A DNA stretch of 64,000 nt from Lytechinus variegatus (Eukaryota > Echinodermata > Echinoidea > Temnopleuroida > Toxopneustidae). This document shows positions 55,579 through 64,000 of the stretch, piece after piece (the stretch's first letter is position 1; each line of letters opens with the position of its first letter). The stretch lies in NCBI RefSeq assembly GCF_018143015.1, contig NC_054742.1, forward strand, positions 58,041,195 to 58,105,194, given 5' to 3'. The notes beneath the pieces are model-generated. The model saw only the letters and a program-made list of their open reading frames with translations. It ran no database searches and had not been told where the DNA came from. Position numbers and translations under genes: made by a program.

Positions 55579-58500
55579 TCAACGTTGTATCCTCTCATCA
55601 CTCGTGTCAACATGCTGTTCATGTACATATTCTCCTGGTTTCATTTCTTGAATATTCCCGCCCAAGTTTGATTGGCGCTTAAAACATGCTTTTGAGATCT
55701 GTGCAAATGATCCTTGTGGTCCGATGGTTCGACAGAGGGACATGAAGAGGAAGAGTGCGTACACCCAACTAACTCCCATAACAATCATGAGAAATGTCCC
55801 CAGTTGGACGTAAGATAATACCGTCGCAGGCAACATGCATCCTCCTGCGCTAAAGGTTGTCAGTGCTGCGAGTGTGACAGCCGAGCCAAGGGTTTTGAGG
55901 GCATGCATCGACCGAGCTTCTCTGTCTGGTTCCGTCGCTTGACGGTAAGCAACGCCAAGGTGAACTGTGAAATCCACAGACAAACCGACAGCCAAGGAGA
56001 GAACCGTTGATTCAAATATGTTCAATTCCCATCCCAACAGAACCACAGAGGCAATTACGACAAATACTGCACATGCAATGGAATACACCGCGTAGATAGT
56101 CACTAAAACATTCCTGACGGTCAGAAACAGGACACAAGCTGAGAAGATCAGTGACATCCCTACGGAAAGAGGGGTTCCTGTAGCTAAACCTTGTTGGAGA
56201 TCAAAGAACGCAAGTTGCAAATCAACATCACTTATGAACCATCCTCCGCGCAATCCAGAAGGGGCGTCAGCCATTTCATCTTCTAGGAAGCGATTGACGT
56301 CACGCCAAAAGTCACCCATGGTATCATAGCTCAGCGAATACTTAACATTTGTTCTGATTAAAAGTGTCATTCCAACTATATCATTATCTGAATTAAACCA
56401 TAACCCAGGTATGTAGCGTTCACAGCCACCCACAGACTGGCACAGAACAAGGTAAAATATAGGCACGCATTGACTGAAAAGAGAGGGTGAATATGGAAAT
56501 GTTGTTTGGCCACAACAAGGAGAAACGCCACCCCTGCAATCATTCTCCATGAAATCTTTGAATAGGTCAATGAAACAAAATTCGTCATACGCCTTCGCCG
56601 TATTGTCATAAAAGCTTGCATTTCTGAGATCTTTACAGAAACTATAAAGCCACATTTGAGCTTCGGTGGATTTGACCTCAAAGTTCTTGTCAAGGACTGT
56701 GGCTCCAAACGAATCTGGATCCCAGTGATCCCCATTGTCTGCAGGTTTGATCCCCCAAACAAATAATGCTCTCATTTTTTCTGAATTACTCTCAAAGCTA
56801 AAAATACCCTTGTAGACCTGATCATATTGTTCTAAAATATGACTTTTCCTAAACACCTGAAATTCAGATTGGGACGGGAGAGAGAGTTTCGGTGCGACAA
56901 ACACCACGCAGAACCCACCAATTCCAAGACCACTCAAAAGAATAATCCACATGATACGTAACTTAACGATGACAATGGGCAAGTAGTCCTCGAAAATCTT
57001 ATTGCCAACTCTGCTGACACTGTCGTATATTCCCACCATGATGAACCACAAACGACAGCATCTGCAGGAAGATCCACCATTGACTTCTTCGTCACAAGTG
57101 AAATATTTTTCATGAATCATGACAGCTGCTGGTATCCAGGTCACAGTGAAGACGAAATTAACTAGAATGGAACAACCGGCAAAAACGGAAAAGCATCTGA
57201 CTGCTGTGATGCTGCTGACGCAACCAGCAAAGAGGGCACTTGACGTTGTGAAACTTGTAACGAACATGGTGGCGGCAGCGTGTTTCAGTGTCTTACGAAC
57301 CACCAACACCCGGTTGTTGCGACCCCCACCAATTTCCTTCTTAGTCAATTTCCAAATGTCGACATACACGAAACAATCGTCGGCTCCCACACCGATCATC
57401 AGGACTGCTGTTACGACATTTATAAAGGGAAAGAACACCAATCGAAAGATAGTATGATAGAAAAAATATGCTACAATCATCGACATTATTATACTAATGA
57501 AGGTCATGATTGTAACAAAAAGCGAACCCACATACATCCAAATGATGACGAACACAACAAAGCACCCGATAGCAATATAAATCGTGTCTGAAAACAAGAA
57601 ACCAGCAAATAAGCTTAATTTAAATCTTCCACCAATAGCGACGACCTGGACGGCATCATTGTTAAGTCGAGGTTCCTTGATAAACCTCTCATACAAAGTC
57701 TCTGCATCGTATCCCTTTGTCAAAGGTTGAAGCACCACGACAGTTTGTAGATCAAAAACAACATTTTCTTCTAGTTGCAGGGCAAAGTTCTTGGGCGTGA
57801 GATAGTAGAATATGGTATGCACCCCAGAGTAAGATGTACAGTTTCTAGGCACATCGCCGCAGCTCATGCTGCTGCTGTCGCTTCTGTCATCCGCCAAACA
57901 TCCTCTGGAGTAGTACCCCACGCATTCCTCCAGCAGCTTCTTCGTTCTGAGTACATCGTTCTCATCAATGTCTAGGCACGATTCTTTACCAACCATCAAC
58001 GCCGTCATATGACCCAGTGACATCGAAGGGCAACAACTGCCGTTGTAGGTACGATAGTAGCAGGTCTCACTAAATACTGGGAGTCTGCGAAAGTTCTCTT
58101 CGTCGCGTTGACACACCGTCTTCATTCCTGAGGCAGTGAACATATCCGTGGAGTCGGAAGATTGGTAAACAATCGGAAACCTAGATGAAACTATGGAAGA
58201 GACAAACAGAAAAGCAGCAGCTATAATATTGCCGGTAATATTGGCACCCGTTCGGAACTTTCTAGCGGAACAAAATCTTTTGGAGGTCGAGGTTTTGTGA
58301 TATAACAATGGTTCACCCCAAAGCTTCGTCTCCTCAGAGCGTTCCGGTGCCAATGTCGAGAAAGGGGTATTGACTGTATGGTTATGATGGGAAGTAACAA
58401 ATCCAGGGCCCAGTATAGATCCTACATAATATTTACTCTGCATTGCATTTATTATAATTTCTAATTCTATGACCTCCCTTTTAGGCCTAAGCGCTTCACT

Positions 58501-61235
58501 ACCTAGACAAAAAAGTTTTGATGATGCCGTCCATAATGTTATTTAAAGATTTAGTTTAAGTGATTTATAAAGAAATCAGTCATTCTATATATACATTATT
58601 TTTCCTATAATCTCTTAAAACGGAGAGGGTATATAATATCGAGTCTTGTCGACTAACATACTCCCTTTCGACTTTTCCTTTCCTTGTGGAAAGGGCGATC
58701 GTCTTTAACCCTTTTACTCTTTTAGTTGTCAGATAATATTTGAACCACCCCCCCCCTGCCCCGACGAGTTTTCCAGGTACACCACTGGCTTGTTGTATTT
58801 GAGAGTGTGGGTTTCTAACTTAAGAAAAAGAAAATCTTCTTACGATCAAGGCTGCATTGATCAGGTCCATCACTATCCAGAGTTAGGTTGGACCAAACAT
58901 CGGTGTCTCGACTTTGACGATCAAGCTCACCAGGGGTCTGAGAACACGATGAATGGTTAGATATAGATGGGCATGAGTAGATATCATCATCACCGTTGCT
59001 AGGATAGAACATTCTGCTTAAAGCTTTCAATCTACCGCTGATGGCTGTTCCCCTTGCTTCAAATCCCTGAAAAAGAATAAAATCAATTGCATGAAAAGAA
59101 ATCAATTACCCTCTTGTCATTTTTTTCTAGACTGTTTTTTTTTTCAAAAGCCTCATATAATTCAGAGTTTTTATAAAATGAATTTTAAAAATGCAACTTT
59201 TTCACAACATCTGGCTGTTTGATAGGTCTCGAGTTCAAGGCCACATAACACAAAGCTTATAGGCCTACTTCAGTCACGCAGGTGAAACCGACCACAGACC
59301 GATATGAATATGATTTTGTTATTTCCAATGGCATACCATCGGTCGATCCGGAGACGGTTTCAATGGTCTCAATTTTAGCATCAAATTCTACTTCATTCTT
59401 TTTTTCAAAATCGGGTCGCAGACTAATCGTTAGGTGTGTGATGGCCTTTACTAAACTTGGTGTAATTAAACGGCGACATATTTGTCAACCGTGGTAGACA
59501 GTCGTGCGTAAAGTCGTAACTTATATAACAGCTTCGTGAAACACCACCCTGGTCTCTTCACATCCATGACAACTGATTAAATAGTGGATTTAAAAAAAAA
59601 TCTTTCAAGCAAGATGTTTTTATCAATAAATCTGTAAAACCCAATGATATAATAACTCACCGAAGTTGGATCATCAAAAGAGGGGAAATCGTTGAGGATG
59701 AATCCAAGAACGGCTGAGATGACGACCACCACGAGAACGAGTAACAAAACCACGGATGGATAGGAGACTAAGAATTGAGAATACCTGAAATTTGCCAAGA
59801 AGGTGATTCAAGCGGAGTTACCATAACATCATAGAATGAATAGTTTGCTGCAAAATATGAGAGATTATTAATATATATCAACATGAGACATAGACCTCAT
59901 AGGATTCAGGATGATGATTCAATTTTATGTCAAGTCGACTTGATACCGCTATTTTATAATTCATAAATTATATATTATAAATCATTTATGATTTATAAAC
60001 GATTTAGTGAACATGGTGACAAAACACATCGCCATGGTGAAATATATCTCGTGTAACTACGTCATTAAACTTACTTGGTACCCAAAGTATACCAATACCA
60101 TTGACTCTTGTTTATAATATTCAAGCTGGGAATAAGGTTTGATTTCTTTAAAACTTGTTACGTTTATCCATGAAGGTTTTATTCATTATCATTGCCTTCA
60201 AATTGAAATTTAACTAAAATCGTATTTATTTCATTAAGGTTTTCCATATAAAACATGTAAAACCATTTCCTTATCATCTAACAAACACGACTTTACTATT
60301 ACACCTCGGAAAAACGCAAAGCTTTTATAAAAAATATTGTTTGTTAATACTGTCAATAAGATTATAATATTAAGCAGCAGTGGAAACAATTTGTTTATTG
60401 TTGTTTCCATAAGTTATCACGATTAGATTTGTTTTCCATGAAGGTAATAGTAAGTTTCATGCCCTTGGTAGCAAACCTCACTTTGTTAATCATCATTTAT
60501 TCAGTGTTTCTTATCAGCTAATCATGTTAAATAATTGATATTCGACCTCTGGTTAACGTCTGTTGGTACCATGCCTCCTGGAAAACTAAATGTTTTTTTT
60601 CTTTGATGTGTTGATTGTTTAGTTTTCCAGCGTTCGATTTCAAAAACTTACCGCTATTGTTTCACAGGGAAGAGTTAGCTTTATAAATTTGATAAATGTT
60701 AGCACTTGGAGAGCAGAATATTCAACATAATTATAAATATGATACTGTAAAGCGCTTTGAGCATGTTTACATGGAAAAGCGCTATATAAATATTAAATGT
60801 ATGTATATCTGTATGTATGTAGGATCACGTAGTAAATTCATTTTTGTATTACAAAATGAAAAACAATTAAAGGTTCATATCGATACAGGAAAATTAATTT
60901 TTTTACGTATCAGAAACCATTAAGAGTTTTTAATTTGATGAGTCTCTCCCACAATCATTCAGTTTAGGAGACTAATGTAAAGAAATGTATACGTCAGTGA
61001 CAGGAAATGGTCGTAATATCTATTAATAATATCATCATTGTCGAGTATCATCAAATCAAATATTACTCATCTAGTTATACATATAGTATAGTAGACCTTA
61101 TTGGTATAGTTATTTGTGTAATTTGAGTTTTTGTGGATGAAATTTGATTATTTACATCTGCGAAGTATCAGAAAAGACTTATTTATAGTAGGAGAAGGAA
61201 TCATAGTGGTGGTGATGGTGGAAGTAAAATAGGTA

Positions 61236-61316
<81 letters not shown>

Positions 61317-61366
61317 AAGTAGTAGTAGTAGTAGTAGAAGTAGTAGTAGTAGAAATAGTCGTAGTT

Positions 61367-61420
<54 letters not shown>

Positions 61421-61470
61421 TGTAGTAGTAGTAGTAGTAGTATGTAGTAGTATATCGAAGTAGTAGTAGC

Positions 61471-61569
<99 letters not shown>

Positions 61570-61957
61570 TGTAGTAGTATCGAAGTAGGTGTCATAGTAG
61601 TAGTAGTAGCAGCAGCAGCAGCACCAGCAGTAGCTCCGTCAATAGTAGCAGTATAGCAGTAGCATTAATCACATATCACCACCATCAGCATCATTATCAT
61701 CATCGTTGTCATTTTCATCACTTTAACCATCATCACCACAACCGTCTTAAATAACCAATACTACAATCATCGTCGTCGTTGTCATCGTCATTATCTAACC
61801 TATTTGCGATAGAGCCAAACATTCCACCAGCTTCCTCTGCGACCAATATTTCTCTATCTGGTGGGACATCATTGTCATGTTGGTGATCATTTCGTACATC
61901 GACGGCGGAATTATTTTGACTTGCTCCATTATCGCCTGGTGACGGGCCAACCTTCAT
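55579..61957 (-). CDS. DISP: Dispatched-like RND transporter, copy 3 of 3
   Basis: Coding exons: 61800-61957, 59661-59784, 58844-59066 and 55579-58190, in phase, 1038 residues. It is the most diverged of the three and the closest to vertebrate DISP in the extracellular loop: SCLDIDENDVLRTKKLLEEC matches the DISP1 segment as I remember it. TM4 motif GVGADD at about 435-440. MFVTSFTTSSALFAG follows. The TM10 motif GLSVDFTVHLGVAYR is followed by EPDREARSMHALKTLGSAV, and the late CRTIGPQGSFAQI mirrors DISP1 CRCLGPQG. Tail about 45 residues. Exon 1 is hydrophilic and Asp/Asn-rich; it starts at the ATG giving MKVGPSPGDNG, although an acceptor-like TTACAG just upstream could link it to an earlier exon. 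Its first intron of about 2 kb contains a 350-bp (TAG)n run. The large exon stays open for 84 codons beyond its splice acceptor. Confidence 0.92.
59430..59552. mobile_element. Half of a GGTGTTTCATAAAG-type MITE
   Basis: GTCGTAACTTATATAACAGCTTCGTGAAACACCACC matches the right arm of the 47734 family. In intron 2 of Dispatched-like copy 3. Confidence 0.45.
60738..60830 (+). mobile_element. SINE-tail fragment with GTAT repeat
   Basis: GTAAAGCGCTTTGAGCATG and GCGCTATATAAATATTAAATG resemble the 3' part of the tRNA-SINE. A TGTATGTATATC run follows. In intron 1 of Dispatched-like copy 3. Confidence 0.55.
61232..61592. repeat. Long (TAG)n microsatellite
   Basis: About 350 bases of GTA/TAG repeat with GAA and TGTAG interruptions, in intron 1 of Dispatched-like copy 3. 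The poly-Leu frame on the minus strand is an artefact of the repeat. Confidence 0.95.
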
Positions 61958-64000
61958 AACGAAATTTGAGGGTGGCCTTTCTTCTGTAATAACGATACCA
62001 CCTATAAACAAAGGGATAAACAATATTTATTTGAAATCCATCGCCATCATTTTCATTTTTATCATCATCATCATTATCACCACCACCACTATCACCACCA
62101 GCAGCAGCATCATCACTGTCGTCATAATCATCACTATTATCGTCATCATCGTCATCATCATCATCACCAGGAAGATAATTCGAACCTCTGACTTCATGCT
62201 TGAAAGTCACCATTTGATTCACATGGAATCCACGATAGATGTCATTCCAACAAATGTAATGGAATGTGTTGAACATCCGGACTATTCACCTTAAAAGTGG
62301 TTCAGCAAAATATAACACTCCTTCGTTCGTCCTGAAATATGTCGAAAGAAATGTCCTTCTTTGGGTAAATATTAAGAAAAGAAGGGTGATCGTCGCTCTC
62401 TATCTATTTGAAAACTAATGATTAAAGTCACCGGCAGTTTTGCATTTGTACCATTTCATCCATTTTGTTTCAACACTTTCAATCTAGTTGATGCGAGAGA
62501 CAAAATTAGCCTAGACTTTGCACTAGCAACAACACGGTCTATTATCGATCGTTTGTTAATAATATAACTCTCCAATAAATTCCCAATTCTATTATGATAA
62601 TGTGGCAAGCTGTGAACCGTACAATGTCGTACAAGAATAGGCGGTAGTGGATGGGCAGAAATAGACTTGTCATTACATTCTTGTGTCAGAAATAAAAAGA
62701 TAAAGTACACGGGTGAAATTATCTTGAAGGAAAAGAATGATTTAAAGATCAATCCCATCTTAAATTTTTTCATTTTGCCTTTTCTTCTTCGTTACCTTCT
62801 CCTCCTTTTCTTTTCCTTCTTTTCTATCTTATATTGTTTTCTCCTTTTTCTTCGTTTTTTTTACTTTTTTCTTTCTGATTTCTCATTTGTAATTCCTATA
62901 ATAATAATAATACAGGATAATTATATTGCGCACATATCCACCTTGTTAGGTGCTCAATGCGCTCCAATATCCGATTTTCCTGCTATTCTTCTTCTTCTCT
63001 TCCTCCTCCTTCTTCTTCTTCTTCTTCTTTTTCTTCTTCTTCTTCTTCCTCTTCTCCCTCCTCTTCTTCTTTCTCCTTTTCCTGCTCTATGTTTTTATAT
63101 ATATCTTATTGCTTATATCTTAGTTCTTTTCCTCATTTCAGATTTCCTATTTCCTTTTTATATATTTCTTCAAATTATTTCAATCATTTATTTTTGGTGA
63201 TTATTATTTGTCATTTCTTATTTTTATTTCCAATTTCTGATTTTTTCTAATCTTTCATTTTATATCATTATTCTTTTTTACTGCTTATTTCCTATTTTCT
63301 GTTATTTTTCCTTTTTGGCCACTTTCTTATTCCTTATTTCTTATTCTTTTTTTATTGTTATTTCCAATTTCTTAACTCTTATTTCTGATTCAAAGGACCA
63401 CCTGACCTTTATGTTTCATGCCAAGTAAAGTAATAATTTACTCCTCACATGTCACACTCAGCATCTATATTTCACAAGCGGATAAAACAAAAAAATATAT
63501 ATATATTACACTGAATGTTGACAATAATAGTGGTGACATTTTGTTAACTTCCGAGAAATTCAGAAATACGCTGCGAGATAGGAAACTCATTTTTCCATTT
63601 GTCCTATAAATTAATAAATAATGAATCGAATCATGTAAAATTACATAAGCATAACAGTGTAGGGTATCCCCACTACTCCACAAGATGGATCCACTTCAGA
63701 CAAGTTTCTATGGCAACGGATTCTTTACTGAAGGAGAAAATGTGGCTTTCCAGTTTAGTCTTGTGATATGGTTTCTCCTCCGCTCTGCAAATTTGTTTCT
63801 CCAGTATCAATAAAGCAATAATAGGTTTCCCCAATATCGATCACAACCCGGGATGACAACATCCAGTAGAACATGGTAGAATGAAAGGCCAAATAATTAT
63901 GCTGAGCTTTGTTACTTGTCTTATTATTACTTTATTATATCAGTATCATGTCTTTGCAGAAAGAATAGTCTGCAATATTGTTTGCTCCAATCCGTCATAA
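61958..64000. other. No gene seen; ATC and CTT simple repeats
   Basis: An (ATC)n block at 62041-62168 makes false Asp-rich frames just upstream of the predicted start of Dispatched-like copy 3. A T/C-rich tract with (CTT)n spans 62775-63085 and continues T-rich to about 63400. A SINE-type tail fragment (AATAATAATACAGGATAATTATATTGCGC) lies at 62900-62930. The promoter of Dispatched-like copy 3 should lie here, but no site could be identified. Confidence 0.5.

Noticed and set aside
33029-58190. Naming the three transporter genes PTCHD3-like or NPC1-like
   Set aside because: The GVGADD and GLSVDF motifs are shared by the superfamily, but FAGxxSxITAxRCF, WIPAAVMIHEKYF, LPATVLSYVQLGTF and the extracellular ENDVLRT segment are specific to Dispatched as I remember it.
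61179-61595. A poly-leucine protein frame on the minus strand
   Set aside because: It is the translation of a (TAG)n microsatellite.
61929-62276. An Asp-rich frame upstream of Dispatched-like copy 3
   Set aside because: It reads through an (ATC)n microsatellite and is in a different frame from the true first exon.
62667-63250. A Leu/Phe/Ser-rich membrane protein frame
   Set aside because: It is the translation of a CTT/T-rich low-complexity tract.

Overview
This is eukaryotic, AT-rich, intron-rich DNA crowded with short inverted-repeat transposons, a tRNA-derived SINE and one open LINE. Gene content (a TMEM161 orthologue, three Dispatched-type Hedgehog-release proteins, a very acidic Ser/Asp protein) and the repeat style suggest a deuterostome invertebrate, most likely an echinoderm and probably a sea urchin. 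The organism call is an inference; no species-specific marker was used.

Layout. (1) 1-5150: no convincing exon, several inverted-repeat elements. (2) 5151-9524 (+): four exons of a highly acidic Asp/Ser-rich protein whose first exon(s) I could not find. (3) 14797-24969 (-): a complete ten-exon TMEM161 gene, convergent with the acidic gene, 510 codons with every splice phase consistent. (4) 25-33 kb: a dense island of non-autonomous DNA transposons and a SINE. (5) 33029-61957 (-): three head-to-tail Dispatched-like genes, each with four coding exons (short cytosolic exon, a 124-bp exon for the first membrane helix, a linker exon, and one 2.6-kb exon for the rest), predicted at 1015, 1040 and 1038 residues. 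(6) Between the second and third of these sits an uninterrupted LINE reading frame (endonuclease plus reverse transcriptase, 1105 residues). (7) 61958-64000: simple repeats and no gene.

How the genes relate. Dispatched is the RND-type transporter that releases lipid-modified Hedgehog from producing cells. All three copies keep the GxxxDD (TM4) and GxxxD (TM10) ion-binding motifs, so all could be working transporters, but all lack the long cytosolic tail of vertebrate DISP1. A nearly identical 161-bp stretch shared by the first and second copies, bounded on its upstream side by clearly more diverged coding sequence, points to recent gene conversion. Vertebrate TMEM161B has been linked to Hedgehog signalling and cilia, so its position next to this array is worth noting, though this may be chance.

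Exon boundaries were read by eye from splice signals, reading phase and remembered family sequences; no alignment or transcript was available.
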